Assembly: GCF_030283205.1 (NCBI RefSeq)
Contig: NZ_JASNWF010000002.1
Coordinates: 372,001-436,000 of the forward strand
Direction: 5' to 3'
Source of the DNA: Actinomadura opuntiae
GTDB taxonomy: Bacteria; Actinomycetota; Actinomycetes; Streptosporangiales; Streptosporangiaceae
Length of the DNA stretch: 64,000 bases
Shown: piece by piece, positions 34,107 to 42,906 of the stretch
How the letters are laid out: every line of letters begins with the position of its first letter
Position numbering within the stretch: the first letter of the stretch is position 1
Position numbers and translations under genes: made by a program
The notes under the pieces: model-generated
The model's input: only the letters and a program-made list of their open reading frames with translations
Database searches by the model: none
Told to the model about the DNA's origin: nothing

Positions 34107-35588
34107 ATGAGCCTGATTCAGCACCGGATCGGCGGTGTCCGGGTCGGCGGGAGCCTCACCGCGCCCGTCCACGACCCGGCCGCCGGCATGCCGGTCGCCG
34201 AGGTCGTCCTCGGCCGCGGACCCGAGGTCGACGCGGCCGTCAACGCCGCCGCCCGCGCCTTCGACACCTGGCAGGACGTGTCGCAGGCGCGCCGCGCCCG
34301 CATCATGTTCGCCTTCCGCGACCTGCTCGAACGGCACGAGGACGAGCTGGCCCGGCTGGTCACCGCCGAGCACGGCAAGGTCCTGGACGACGCGCGCGGC
34401 GAGATCGTCCGCGGCCGCGAGGTCGTCGAGTTCGCGTGCGGCATCCCGTCGGCGCTCAAGGGCGAGTACTCCGACCAGGTGTCGTCCGGCGTCGACGCGT
34501 ACTCGTTCCGGCAGCCGCTCGGCGTGTGCGCGGGGATCGTCCCGTTCAACTTCCCGGTCATGGTCCCGCTGTGGATGCATCCGATCGCGATCGCCTGCGG
34601 GAACACGTTCGTGTTGAAGCCGAGCGAACGCGTCCCGTCGGCGTCCGCCCTGATCGCCGACCTGTACGCCGAGGCGGGCCTGCCGGACGGCGTGTTCAAC
34701 GTGCTGAACGGCGACCGCGAGACCGCCGACGCGCTGATCCGGCACCCGGACGTCGCGGCGGTGTCGTTCGTCGGCTCCACGCCCGTCGCGCGGCACGTCC
34801 ACGAGACCGCGACCGCCGCAGGCAAGCGCGTCCAGGCCCTCGGCGGCGCCAAGAACCACGCCGTCGTCCTGCCCGACGCCGACCTCGACCTCGCCGCCGA
34901 CCAGATCACCGCCGCCGCCTACGGCTCCGCAGGCCAGCGCTGCATGGCGATCTCCGTGGCGGTCGCCGTCGGCGAGGCCGCGGACCCCCTCGTCGCCAGG
35001 CTCGCCGACCGCGCCCGCGCCATCAAGGTCGGCCCCGGCACCGACCCCGGCACCGAGATGGGCCCGGTGATCAGCGCGGACGCCCTCGCCCGCGTCACCG
35101 GCCACGTCGACGCCGCGCAGGCCGCCGGCGCCACGGTCGTCGTCGACGGCCGCGGCCTGCCCGGCCCCGGCCACTTCGTCGGCCCCTGCCTGCTCGACCA
35201 CGTCGCCACCGACCTGCCCGCCTACCAGGAGGAGATCTTCGGGCCCGTCCTGATCGTCCTGCGCGCGGACACCCTCGACGACGCCATCGCCCTCGTCAAC
35301 GCCAACCCGCACGGCAACGGCACCGCGATCTTCACCTCGTCCGGCGAGGCCGCCCGCCGCTACCAGCGCGCCGTCCACGTCGGCATGGTCGGCGTCAACG
35401 TTCCCATCCCGGTGCCGATGGCGTTCTACTCCTTCGGCGGCTGGAAGGCGTCCCTGTTCGGCGACACCCACGTCCACGGACCCGAGGGCGTCCGCTTCTA
35501 CACCCGCGCCAAGGCGATCACGTCCCGCTGGCCGGAGCCGCAGACGGCGTCCACCGCCGGCGAAATGGCCTTCCCCACCGCCCACTGA
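34107..35588 (+). CDS. mmsA: CoA-acylating methylmalonate-semialdehyde dehydrogenase
   Basis: 493 residues, ALDH6 type. It converts malonate semialdehyde (from inositol) or methylmalonate semialdehyde to acetyl-/propionyl-CoA. Motifs: GIVPFNFPVMVPLWM, VLKPSERVPS, FVGSTPVARH, and the catalytic cysteine in AAYGSAGQRCMAIS; the Asn of PFNFP is the oxyanion residue. GGWKASLFGD near the C-terminus is the family's usual end. It begins 9 bases after iolD with AAAGGAA as ribosome-binding site and ends the iol unit. iolB and iolC are absent nearby. Confidence 0.95.
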   Translation: MSLIQHRIGGVRVGGSLTAPVHDPAAGMPVAEVVLGRGPEVDAAVNAAARAFDTWQDVSQARRARIMFAFRDLLERHEDELARLVTAEHGKVLDDARGEIVRGREVVEFACGIPSALKGEYSDQVSSGVDAYSFRQPLGVCAGIVPFNFPVMVPLWMHPIAIACGNTFVLKPSERVPSASALIADLYAEAGLPDGVFNVLNGDRETADALIRHPDVAAVSFVGSTPVARHVHETATAAGKRVQALGGAKNHAVVLPDADLDLAADQITAAAYGSAGQRCMAISVAVAVGEAADPLVARLADRARAIKVGPGTDPGTEMGPVISADALARVTGHVDAAQAAGATVVVDGRGLPGPGHFVGPCLLDHVATDLPAYQEEIFGPVLIVLRADTLDDAIALVNANPHGNGTAIFTSSGEAARRYQRAVHVGMVGVNVPIPVPMAFYSFGGWKASLFGDTHVHGPEGVRFYTRAKAITSRWPEPQTASTAGEMAFPTAH

Positions 35589-35639
35589 CCCTCGCGGCCG
35601 CCCCCTGGCGCTTCCCTGGGGGCGGCCGGCACGGTGGCA

Positions 35640-36159
35640 GGCCAGGGACTCCCGCAACTCGGCGAACTCCCGCTGGCCCTGGCGCTCTCCGCACGCATCG
35701 GCCTGGAACGGGGCCAGCACGCACACCTTCGCCGACGCTGTTCATGCAGTCAGCAGGCACGCCTTCCAACGCGCCCCCGGCGCCGTCGCATTCGACCTGT
35801 CCCGCCGTCGGCTTCATCGACGGCGGGCTGATCTTCGTCCACCACGACGCCATCCGCGGGCCTGACCACCCTCACCCGCCCCCTCCCGCCCCCGACAGCA
35901 CCCACGTCCGCCTGGTCGACGGCGACGACCGCGGCGCGTCCTAGCGGAATGCACCCACCGCGGCTTCGCCTTCCTCGAAGCCAACATCGAACGCGAACAC
36001 CTCCCGGACGGTCGTCGCGGTCCATGGAACGTGGTGGTGACGCTGGCGCTGGAGGACCCGGGCTCGGTCCCCGACCTGACCGCTGTCCTGACCGCTGTCC
36101 TGAGCGAACTCCCCGACATCAAGTCGGTGACCACCGTTTCCGACCAAGGCGACGAATAG
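35640..36159 (+). pseudogene. Decayed MgtC/SapB family gene
   Basis: Fragments of an MgtC-family membrane protein can be followed through at least three frames. The N-terminal LALALSARIGLER is followed by THTFADAVHAVSRHAFQRAP and GAVAFDLSR, then by VGFIDGGLIFVHHDAIRG, and a C-terminal domain from about 35950 (RGFAFLEANIEREHL, LTAVLSELPDIKSVTTVSDQ) ending at the TAG at 36157. The family order is kept, but frameshifts, a stop at 35942 and missing segments (the LTTAA helix region) break it. Codon use of the fragments remains GC3-rich. No intact alternative gene exists in this stretch. Confidence 0.65.
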
Positions 36160-36279
36160 TTTTTGTGTGGGCGTGGATGTTCACTGTCCTTGTGTCAATG
36201 GGTCTCTTCTGCTTTTCCCTAGTCGCCGGAGAAGAAGAGCGTTCGGTATGAGGCCGGGCGGGTTCGCTATTGGTGTGTT

Positions 36280-36464
36280 GGGTTGGCCGTGCGGTGGGGT
36301 GGCGCTGGCGTACGGGGCCGCCCCTCCAAAGTCAAGGGCGCCTTCGGCGTCGCTTCGCGATGGACTTCGTCCACCCTTGACTTTGGAGCCTCTGCGGCCC
36401 CTGAGGCAGCGCCAAGGGGCAGGCTCCGCCTGCCCCGCCCGGGTCGCGCCACCCCACCGCCCCC
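36280..36464 (+). repeat. 185-bp inverted repeat, left copy
   Basis: This sequence is the exact reverse complement of 38520-38704 over all 185 bases. Inside, CTCCAAAGTCAAGGG (36324-36338) pairs with its complement at 36374-36388, enclosing three small hairpins with TTC loops (CGCCTTCGGCG, CGCTTCGCG, GGACTTCGTCC). A further stem GGGGCAGG/CCTGCCCC follows at 36416-36436. Together the two copies bound a 2.4-kb segment carrying a DUF222-HNH gene. No target duplication is evident at the outer ends. Confidence 0.9.
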
Positions 36465-36626
36465 ATCCGTACGCGTGCTCGACAAAGCGCCCCAAAGGAA
36501 CAATTCGCCGACCAGGTAAAGGCAGAGGAAGCCGGGGCGCACTGAGCAATATTTTTCCACTGATCAGCAAAGAAGAAGCCCTCTTCTCAGTGCGCAATTG
36601 TCGGTCACTTGGGGTACACTTTAGGT

Positions 36627-37901
36627 ATGCAGTCAGTGACGGTCGACCTTGCGGGCGCGTCCACCATGGAATTGGTGAACGCACTCTCAACGATCGCCAC
36701 CGAACTCGCCCAGCGACAAGCCCCTGAATCGGCGGCCGCGTGCCTGGAACTCACCGAAGACCTGGCCGCCGCCTGCGATATACAGGAAAGCGCCCTGGCC
36801 GGTTTCATCGGCCGCGTTGATGCCACCGGAGAACAGCAGAGGTGGGGATACCCCTCTACCCGGGCGTGGCTGCGATCCCGCCTGGGCATGCGCGAGAACC
36901 GCGCCAAAGAACGCCTCACACTGGCGCGGCAACGGCACCGCCTGCCGCAGGTGACCGAGCAACTGGCGGCCGGAGAGCTGTCCTACGGCTACGCCGCCAC
37001 GGTCGCCGACTCGGTGGCGCGGCTGGACGACACCGACTGCGCCAAGGCAGAGAACAAGCTGCTGGAAATGGTCGGCCAGGGCTTCTCACCGGGGAAGATC
37101 GCGGTGTTCGGCCATCGGATCCGCGACGTCATCGCCGAACGCGACGACACCGAGCACGAACCCGAGGACGCCAAGCGCGGCTACGCCAAGTCCTGGATCA
37201 CCAGCACCGGCTCGCTGGACGGCGGCCGCTACATCAAAGGCTGGCTGAACGCCGAAGACGCCGCGATCTGGGACGGCACCCTGGCTCCGCTGGCCAAGCC
37301 GGCCGGGCCCGAGGACCACCGCGACGTCGCCGAACGCACCGCCGCAGCGCTGTCGAGCGTGCTGTCCGGTGGACACAAGGCCACCAAGGTCACCGTCATC
37401 TGCGACCTGGAAACCCTCACCGGCGGCAACGCCCCAGGTCGCCTCACCGACGGCACCCCGATCCCGGCCGAACAGGTGCGCCGCATCGCCCTGGCGGCCG
37501 GAGTCTCACCCCTGATCCTCGGGCGTGGTCACACCCCCCTCTACCTCGGCTACCGGGAACGGTTCGCCAGCCCCGCCCAACGCCGGGTCCTGGAAACCCT
37601 CTACCCGACGTGTGCGGTGCGGGAGTGCGAGATCCCCGGGACGCTGTGCGAAGTCGACCACGTCCACGGCTGGGCCCTGGGAAACAGTCCGACCGACATC
37701 GATCAGCTCACGCTCACCTGTGGATGGCACAACCGCTTCAAACACACCAGCCCACGCCAGATCGGCATCAGCAAAGATCCCGACGGGCGGTATGTGTATC
37801 GGCTCCTGCCGCCACCCGACGCCAGGTCAAGAACCAAACTCGGGAACGGCCCGCCAGACACACTTGGCCCACCCGATCCCGCCATCACCTGGGCCGCATA
37901 A
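36627..37901 (+). CDS. DUF222 / HNH endonuclease domain protein (13E12-like)
   Basis: 424 residues. A helical DUF222 region occupies about residues 20-300 (LRSRLGMRENRAKERLTLAR, LAAGELSYGYAATVADSV). A C-terminal HNH nuclease domain follows, with CAVRECEIPGTLCEVDHVHG, W, and LTCGWHNRFKH supplying the Cys pair and His-Asn-His residues. It resembles the mycobacterial REP13E12 proteins, which sit in repeated, apparently mobile elements; their function is unsettled. A -10-like TACACT lies six bases before ATG 36627, suggesting a leaderless transcript. It is enclosed by perfect 185-bp inverted repeats and its upstream DNA is AT-richer than the surroundings. Confidence 0.9.
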   Translation: MQSVTVDLAGASTMELVNALSTIATELAQRQAPESAAACLELTEDLAAACDIQESALAGFIGRVDATGEQQRWGYPSTRAWLRSRLGMRENRAKERLTLARQRHRLPQVTEQLAAGELSYGYAATVADSVARLDDTDCAKAENKLLEMVGQGFSPGKIAVFGHRIRDVIAERDDTEHEPEDAKRGYAKSWITSTGSLDGGRYIKGWLNAEDAAIWDGTLAPLAKPAGPEDHRDVAERTAAALSSVLSGGHKATKVTVICDLETLTGGNAPGRLTDGTPIPAEQVRRIALAAGVSPLILGRGHTPLYLGYRERFASPAQRRVLETLYPTCAVRECEIPGTLCEVDHVHGWALGNSPTDIDQLTLTCGWHNRFKHTSPRQIGISKDPDGRYVYRLLPPPDARSRTKLGNGPPDTLGPPDPAITWAA

Positions 37902-37921
37902 CCCACCCCACGCTCACATCA

Positions 37922-37961
37922 CCGGTTCGCCCGAATCCATCCGGGATCTCGGGCGAACCGG
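37922..37961 (+). terminator. Terminator of the HNH gene
   Basis: A perfect 13-bp stem, CCGGTTCGCCCGA / TCGGGCGAACCGG, with a 14-base loop begins 20 bases past the HNH stop. Confidence 0.75.
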
Positions 37962-38135
37962 CATGCCCACATCACCCCCACCCTTCCCTGCTGCATCAAC
38001 AGCGACTATGACCAGCCGGGCCCTCTTACCCCGGCCCCTCGCCGATCCCTCGTCGCGGCGCGCGAGGCGACCACATCCCACCCCGCTGCACCCCCAGGCT
38101 CGTATCAGCCCATTGATGCCGCACCCGACGGCGCA

Positions 38136-38444
38136 CTACACCGGCGGGCGTTCACCGCGGCTGCCCTGCTTCTCGCGGTCACGTGCCTGGGCGGCCTTGA
38201 CTGCGATGGAGCAGCCGATCCAGCGTCTACACAGGTAAGCGCGGTTGGGGCGGGAGCCGTAGGCCGTGCCGACACGGATATGGTCGGCATAGACCTGGTC
38301 GGGCGGCTGTGAGGACGCCCCAACCCGACACGGGGCCACGTTGATGCGCTCCCATACGGCGCAGGCCGTAGGAGCAGAGTGCCCCTCAGGTGCCTTGGTC
38401 TCTCCTGATCGTGGAGAGTGAGGCGAGTACTCCCCAACTCGCAC
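38136..38444 (-). CDS. Small hypothetical protein inside the repeat-bounded element
   Basis: 102 codons on the minus strand, GTG start, no recognised family. The second half (CRVGASSQPPDQVYADHIRV, AYGSRPNRAYLCRRWIGCS, AVKAAQARDREKQ) has plausible composition and roughly 80 per cent G/C at third positions, unlike random frames here; the first 28 residues look less protein-like. Two cysteines may bind metal. It lies opposite to and downstream of the HNH gene, between it and the right inverted repeat. It could be a decayed cargo gene. Function unknown. Confidence 0.3.
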   Translation of the reverse strand: MRVGEYSPHSPRSGETKAPEGHSAPTACAVWERINVAPCRVGASSQPPDQVYADHIRVGTAYGSRPNRAYLCRRWIGCSIAVKAAQARDREKQGSRGERPPV

Positions 38445-38519
38445 TGGAGCATCGGCGTGAGACTGGTACCCGCCGCACGGAGGGGTGCTCTGCCGACTCG
38501 CCTCTTGGTCCTCTGGTTC

Positions 38520-38704
38520 GGGGGCGGTGGGGTGGCGCGACCCGGGCGGGGCAGGCGGAGCCTGCCCCTTGGCGCTGCCTCAGGGGCCGCAGAGGCTCCA
38601 AAGTCAAGGGTGGACGAAGTCCATCGCGAAGCGACGCCGAAGGCGCCCTTGACTTTGGAGGGGCGGCCCCGTACGCCAGCGCCACCCCACCGCACGGCCA
38701 ACCC
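38520..38704 (-). repeat. 185-bp inverted repeat, right copy
   Basis: Exact reverse complement of 36280-36464, with the same nested hairpins. The match stops abruptly at both ends (38519 and 38705 differ), which marks this as a discrete unit. Confidence 0.9.
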
Positions 38705-39293
38705 CTCCGCCTCTGCCCCGAAGACCTCTCCGCCGGCCACCTCGCTCCCCGCGACAGAACACCACCCACCGCCGCTACTCTCCTCAACGCTTCACGCCGG
38801 TCGCCTTCGGTCCTCCCGACCTACCCCTTCTCACGCTCCGCGCCGACCGCTCGCCATGCTCCTCGTCGGGCTGCTGGTCATGCGTCGTGCCGGGCTGCTC
38901 GCCGAACTCCGTGCTGACCGTTCGCCGGGCTCTGCGTCGGGCCGCTTGCCGCGCTGCGTGCGCGGCTGTGGCTTTGGGCACTGCGGTTGGGCTCGGAACG
39001 GTTGCGTGGCGCAATTGGCGAAGGCCTTTTCGTCGTGGGCGCCGGTGGCGGTGGTCCTGGTGGCGCTCGTCCGGGTCGGTGCTTTCCTTGTCGAACAGAT
39101 CGATCGGGCTGCCGCCGGGCCGTGAGCGCCTCTAGTGCGGAGCTCCGGGAGCAGGAATGCGCCGAGCTCGCTGCGGTTGCCGTCCGGGACGCGGGTGCCG
39201 CGTTGTTTCGGGGTTGGAGGTACCGGCGGTGGTCTCGTGCCGGGTCCGGACGGTGTGGGCGTGGGTGGCTGCGAGTGGTTTGTTCGTCCAGGG
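38705..39293. other. Gene-free stretch right of the repeat
   Basis: About 590 bases with no convincing gene. Plus-strand frames around 38887-39135 give a basic, tryptophan-rich sequence (GTVAWRNWRRPFRRGRRWRW) that ends without any family resemblance, and codon use is irregular. It may be decayed DNA associated with the neighbouring repeat element. Confidence 0.4.
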
Positions 39294-40706
39294 TTAGCTG
39301 TCGAAGCCCAGGCCGAGGGTGTCCATGGTTCGCAGCCACAGGTTGCGGCGGCCGCCGTTGCGGTCGGCGGCGGCCATGGAGCGGCGGGTCAGTTCGATGC
39401 CGAGCCAGCGCAGCGGTTCGGGCGGGAACGGGACGGGCTTGGTGCGCACCATCGTGAGCCGGGTGCGCGGGGTGTCCAGGCCGTCGAGCCGGTCGAGCAT
39501 GACCTGGGCCGCGAAGCGGGTGGCGCCGACGCCGAGGCCGGTGAAGCCGAGCGCGTAGGCGGCCCGGCCCTGCGCGGCGGTGCCGAAGAAGGCGGAGAAG
39601 CGGGTGCAGGTGTCGATGACGCCGCCCCAGGTGTGGGTGAACCGGACGCCTTCGAGCTGCGGGAACGTGCGGAAGAAGTTCGCGGCCAGCAGGCGGAAGG
39701 TGGCCGGGCGCTGGTCGAGGTCGCCCGAGAGGCGCGAGCCGTAGTGGTAGACGGCGTCGTAGCCGCCCCACAGGATCCGGTTGTCGGCGGTCAGCCGGTA
39801 GTAGTGGAACTGGCTGCCGCTGTCGGACATGCCGTACCGGTTCCGCCAGCCGATGGAGCCGAGCCGGGCGTCCGTGAGCGGCTCGGTCACCATCGCGTAG
39901 TCGTACACCGGGACGACGTACGGGCGCACCCGGTGGACGAGCGACGGGAACGCGTTGGTGGCGAGGGCGACGCGGCGCGCCACGACGCGGCCGTAGGCGG
40001 TGGTGACGATCATCGACGGTCCGCGCGTCTTCAACGACGTGGCGGGGGTGCGTTCGTAGATGCGGACGCCGAGCCGGACGCACGCGTCCCGCAGTCCCCA
40101 GGCGAGCCGCGCCGGGTTGACCAGCGCGGTGCCGTCCCGGTCGAGCAGCCCGGCGAGGTAGGTCGGCGACGCGACCTCGGCCCGGACCTGCTCGGCGTCG
40201 AGGAACTCGGGGGACAGGCCGTGGCGGCGCGCGGTCTCGGCCTCCTCGCGCAGCTCGCGCACCTGGTGGGGGCGGGTGGCGACGTTCAGCTCGCCGGTGC
40301 GTTCCCAGTCGCACTCGATGCCGTACCGGCGGATCGCGTCCTCGATCTCGTCCAGGTTCCGCGTCCCGAGCCGTTCCAGCTCGGCCAGCTCGCCGGGCCA
40401 GCGGGCGAGGCCGTTGCCGAAGCCGTGCGTGAGGCTGGACGAGCAGAACCCGCCGTTGCGTCCGGACGCCGCCCAGCCGACCTCGCGCGCTTCGACGAGG
40501 ACGACGTCGCGGCCGGGGTCGCGTTCCTTGGCGAGCAGTGCCGTCCACAGTCCGCAGTAGCCGCCGCCGACGACCACGAGGTCGCAGCGCTCCTCGCCGG
40601 CGAGGGCGGGGGAGGCCGCCGGGCGCGCCGGGTCGTCCAGCCAGAAGGGGACGGGTTCGGCGTGCACGAGCGCGCGTGCGGGATCAGCGGCGTTGAGCGG
40701 TGACAT
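39294..40706 (-). CDS. FAD-dependent oxidoreductase (DAO family)
   Basis: 470 residues. The FAD dinucleotide motif is LVVVGGGYCGLWTALLAKER followed by VEAREVGWAASGRNGGFCS, the GxxxSGRNGG pattern of the glycine oxidase/gamma-glutamylputrescine oxidase-like group. The C-terminal FAD contact is LGFTGLGVGATRFAAQ. It likely oxidises an amine or amino acid, making H2O2. The ATG at 40706 is preceded by repeated CACTAAT half-sites. The Lrp/AsnC gene is immediately upstream on the same strand and probably senses the amino acid substrate. Confidence 0.9.
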   Translation of the reverse strand: MSPLNAADPARALVHAEPVPFWLDDPARPAASPALAGEERCDLVVVGGGYCGLWTALLAKERDPGRDVVLVEAREVGWAASGRNGGFCSSSLTHGFGNGLARWPGELAELERLGTRNLDEIEDAIRRYGIECDWERTGELNVATRPHQVRELREEAETARRHGLSPEFLDAEQVRAEVASPTYLAGLLDRDGTALVNPARLAWGLRDACVRLGVRIYERTPATSLKTRGPSMIVTTAYGRVVARRVALATNAFPSLVHRVRPYVVPVYDYAMVTEPLTDARLGSIGWRNRYGMSDSGSQFHYYRLTADNRILWGGYDAVYHYGSRLSGDLDQRPATFRLLAANFFRTFPQLEGVRFTHTWGGVIDTCTRFSAFFGTAAQGRAAYALGFTGLGVGATRFAAQVMLDRLDGLDTPRTRLTMVRTKPVPFPPEPLRWLGIELTRRSMAAADRNGGRRNLWLRTMDTLGLGFDS

Positions 40707-40708
40707 GC

Positions 40709-40783
40709 CACTAATTTAGCGGCTCAAGCGGTCGATTTCACTAATCCAGTTGCAACAAGGTGGGCTAGCTACTGATTCAGTGG
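40709..40783 (-). promoter_or_regulatory. Lrp/AsnC-type half-site array
   Basis: CACTAAT occurs at 40709-40715 and again exactly 30 bases on at 40739-40745, with an inverted relative (CCACTGAATCAG on the minus strand, 40783-40772). Sites on the same helix face three turns apart suit an Lrp-like octamer. They lie between the Lrp/AsnC gene and the FAD oxidoreductase gene. Confidence 0.45.
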
Positions 40784-41254
40784 TCAGTGCGTGCCCCATC
40801 GGTAGCTCTCCTTGCGGAGCTGGAGGTAGACGAACGTCTCGGTGCCCCGCACCCCGGGGATCGACCGGATGCGGCTCGCCAGCACCTCCGCCAGGTGCGC
40901 GTCGTCGTCGCAGACGATCTCGCAGAGGATGTCGAAGCCGCCCGCGCACAGCACGACGTAGATCGTCTCCGGCATGTCCGACAGCGCGGACGCGACGGGT
41001 TCGAGGGCGCCCGCCACCTTCACCCCGACCATCGCCTGCCGGTGCCCGCCGACCACCAGCGGGTCGGTGACCGCGACGATCTGCATCACGCCGGCCTCGG
41101 TCATCCGCTGCACCCGCTGCCGGACGGCCGCCTCCGACAGGCCGACCGCCTTCGCGATCGCCCCGTAGGAGCGCCGGCCGTCCTCCTGCAGCTGCTCGAT
41201 GATCTGCCAGGAGATGGCGTCGAGGTCCGGCCCGGCCGTGCTCTTCCTGCTCAT
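40784..41254 (-). CDS. Lrp/AsnC family transcriptional regulator
   Basis: 156 residues. The N-terminal helix-turn-helix reads LDAISWQIIEQLQEDGRRSY then IAKAVGLSEAAVRQRVQRM. The C-terminal RAM/ligand domain has VGVKVAGALEPVASALSDMP and IVCDDDAHLAEVLASRI, ending with the HTETFVYL-like GTETFVYLQL. Family members form octamers and respond to amino acids. It precedes the FAD oxidoreductase gene, with 77 bases between, and follows the amidase gene on the same strand by 45 bases. Confidence 0.92.
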   Translation of the reverse strand: MSRKSTAGPDLDAISWQIIEQLQEDGRRSYGAIAKAVGLSEAAVRQRVQRMTEAGVMQIVAVTDPLVVGGHRQAMVGVKVAGALEPVASALSDMPETIYVVLCAGGFDILCEIVCDDDAHLAEVLASRIRSIPGVRGTETFVYLQLRKESYRWGTH

Positions 41255-41299
41255 CGCCCGATCATCGCAGGGCCTCCGCGCGGGCGGCGGGCGGACGGG

Positions 41300-42721
41300 T
41301 CAGCCGAGCAGCGGCGCGGTGAAGGCGGGGGCGCGGTCCTCGACGGTCTGGGCGGCGTCGAGGACGAGGTCCTCGGCGAACCGGCCGCCGATGAGCTGGA
41401 CGCCGATCGGCAGGCCGTCCGCCAGCGCCGCCGGTACCGAGACGCCGGGGAAGCCGAGGACGGGCAGCGACGTCATCGGCCACTGCGCCGCGACGAGGTT
41501 CCGCCCGCGCTCGGGGTCGAGGATGTCGGCGTCCTGCTCGAAGGGCGGCTCGGCCGAGACGGGCGTCAGCAGGATCATCCCGGTGCCGAGCAGCTCCTGG
41601 AGCCGGGTGATCAGCGTCGCGCGGCGGGCCCAGCCCTGGACGTACGTCGCGAGGTCGGGCTTCTCGCCCCAGAGCCCGGCGGCGTACTCGTAGGCGTACC
41701 GCATGTGGACGCGCAGCCCCTCGTCGGCCATGTCCAGCATGGCGGGCAGTCCCGGACGCATCTCCTCGAACAGCAGCAGCGACCACAGCCGCGCCGCCTC
41801 GGCCAGCAGCGGAAGCTCGATCTCCTCGACCTCGTAGCCCGCGTCCGCGAGCCACCGCGCGGCGTCGTCCACGGCCGCGTCGACGGCGGGGTGCGACTTG
41901 ACGATGCCGACGTCCCGCACGACCCCGACGCGGATCGGCCGCCCGTCGCGCGCCGGCGCCGCCGGAAGCGCGGGCACGCCGAACGGGTCGCGCAGGTCGG
42001 CGCCCGCCATCGCGTGCAGGCCCAGGCGCGCGTCGGCGACCGTCCGGGCCATCGGCCCCTGCACGGCCCACGCCTGGACGGTGAGGGACGGCTCGGGCCC
42101 CATGTCCTCGGGAGCGGTCCAGTTGGAGATCAGCCCGACCGTCGGGCGGACGCCGACGACGCCGCAGCAGCCGGCGGGGAACCGGATCGAGCCGCCGATG
42201 TCGTTGCCCTGCGCCAGCGGCGCCATTCCGGCGGCGAGCGCGCTGGCGGCGCCGCCGCTGGAGCCGCCGGGGGTGTGCGCGGCGCTCCACGGGTTGAGGG
42301 TCCGGCCGTGCGGCTCGTTCGTGGAGAACCAGCGCACCGAGAACGCGGGGACGTTGCTGCGGCCGAGGAACACCGCGCCCGCGGAGCGGAGCGCCGCGAT
42401 GGACGCGTCGTCCTGCGCGGCCCTCATCCCCGCCATGGCGGCGACGCCGTGCGTCATCAGGGCGCCGCGCTGCGGGGTGTTGATCTTGGTGGTGGTCGGG
42501 ACGCCGTGCAGCGGGCCGAGCTCGGCGCCGGCGGCGGCCGCCGCGTCCGCGCGGTGCGCGTCGGCCAGGGTCTCCTCCGGGCGGACGTCGGCGAGCGCGT
42601 TCAGCTCCGGGTTCACGGCCTCGACCCGGCCCAGGCAGGACTCGGCCGCCTCGACCGCCGAGACCTTCCGGTCGCGGATCAGCGCGGCGACCTCGGTGAC
42701 GGGCAACTGCCAGAGTTCCAT
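41300..42721 (-). CDS. Amidase signature family protein
   Basis: 473 residues. The Ser-cisSer-Lys triad is visible: Lys in TTTKIN, serines in HTPGGSSGGAASALAAG and in GNDIGGSIRFPAGCCG. It hydrolyses an amide such as an aryl, acyl or peptide amide; the cytoplasmic location follows from the lack of a signal peptide. I start at ATG 42721 (MELWQLPVTEV); the longer frame begins with low-complexity sequence from a repeat tract. It is divergent from a TetR gene with a clear operator, and an ABC peptide importer lies beyond, which suggests the imported compound may be its substrate. Confidence 0.92.
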   Translation of the reverse strand: MELWQLPVTEVAALIRDRKVSAVEAAESCLGRVEAVNPELNALADVRPEETLADAHRADAAAAAGAELGPLHGVPTTTKINTPQRGALMTHGVAAMAGMRAAQDDASIAALRSAGAVFLGRSNVPAFSVRWFSTNEPHGRTLNPWSAAHTPGGSSGGAASALAAGMAPLAQGNDIGGSIRFPAGCCGVVGVRPTVGLISNWTAPEDMGPEPSLTVQAWAVQGPMARTVADARLGLHAMAGADLRDPFGVPALPAAPARDGRPIRVGVVRDVGIVKSHPAVDAAVDDAARWLADAGYEVEEIELPLLAEAARLWSLLLFEEMRPGLPAMLDMADEGLRVHMRYAYEYAAGLWGEKPDLATYVQGWARRATLITRLQELLGTGMILLTPVSAEPPFEQDADILDPERGRNLVAAQWPMTSLPVLGFPGVSVPAALADGLPIGVQLIGGRFAEDLVLDAAQTVEDRAPAFTAPLLG

Positions 42722-42765
42722 GCCTGCTCCTAGGGACGTCTCGTGGCGCACGCGGTGCGCGGCTC

Positions 42766-42811
42766 GTGGTGCGCGGGCGGGTGGTGCGCGGGCGGGGTGG
42801 TGCGCGTGCGG
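42766..42811. repeat. Three 15-base tandem repeats
   Basis: GTGGTGCGCGGGCGG at 42766-42780 and 42781-42795, then a copy with one mismatch at 42797-42811 after a single extra G. It lies in the leader of the amidase gene. Confidence 0.7.
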
Positions 42812-42849
42812 TGCGCCGAGCACCGGCGATGGCGTGGAGCGTACGTCAT

Positions 42850-42897
42850 GTAACGCTGATGTACAACGGTGTTGTATGACGCGTTTCCCGGCGTTAC
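42850..42897. promoter_or_regulatory. Probable TetR operator between amidase and tetR
   Basis: TACAAC-GGT-GTTGTA (42862-42876) is a perfect inverted repeat. It is flanked by GTAACGC (42850-42856) and its complement GCGTTAC (42891-42897), giving nested symmetry just upstream of the TetR start. Both divergent genes would be affected. Confidence 0.6.
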
Positions 42898-42906
42898 GCT
42901 GCCGTC

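Noticed and set aside
35634..35944. Independent small genes right of mmsA
   Set aside because: Their translations are consecutive pieces of an MgtC-like protein in shifting frames, so one pseudogene explains them better.
36280..38704. A standard insertion sequence
   Set aside because: The ends are long perfect inverted repeats, but there is no transposase and no target-site duplication visible.
38878..40548. A 556-codon minus-strand frame
   Set aside because: Shadow of the FAD oxidoreductase gene extended into gene-free DNA; arginine-rich and unlike any protein.
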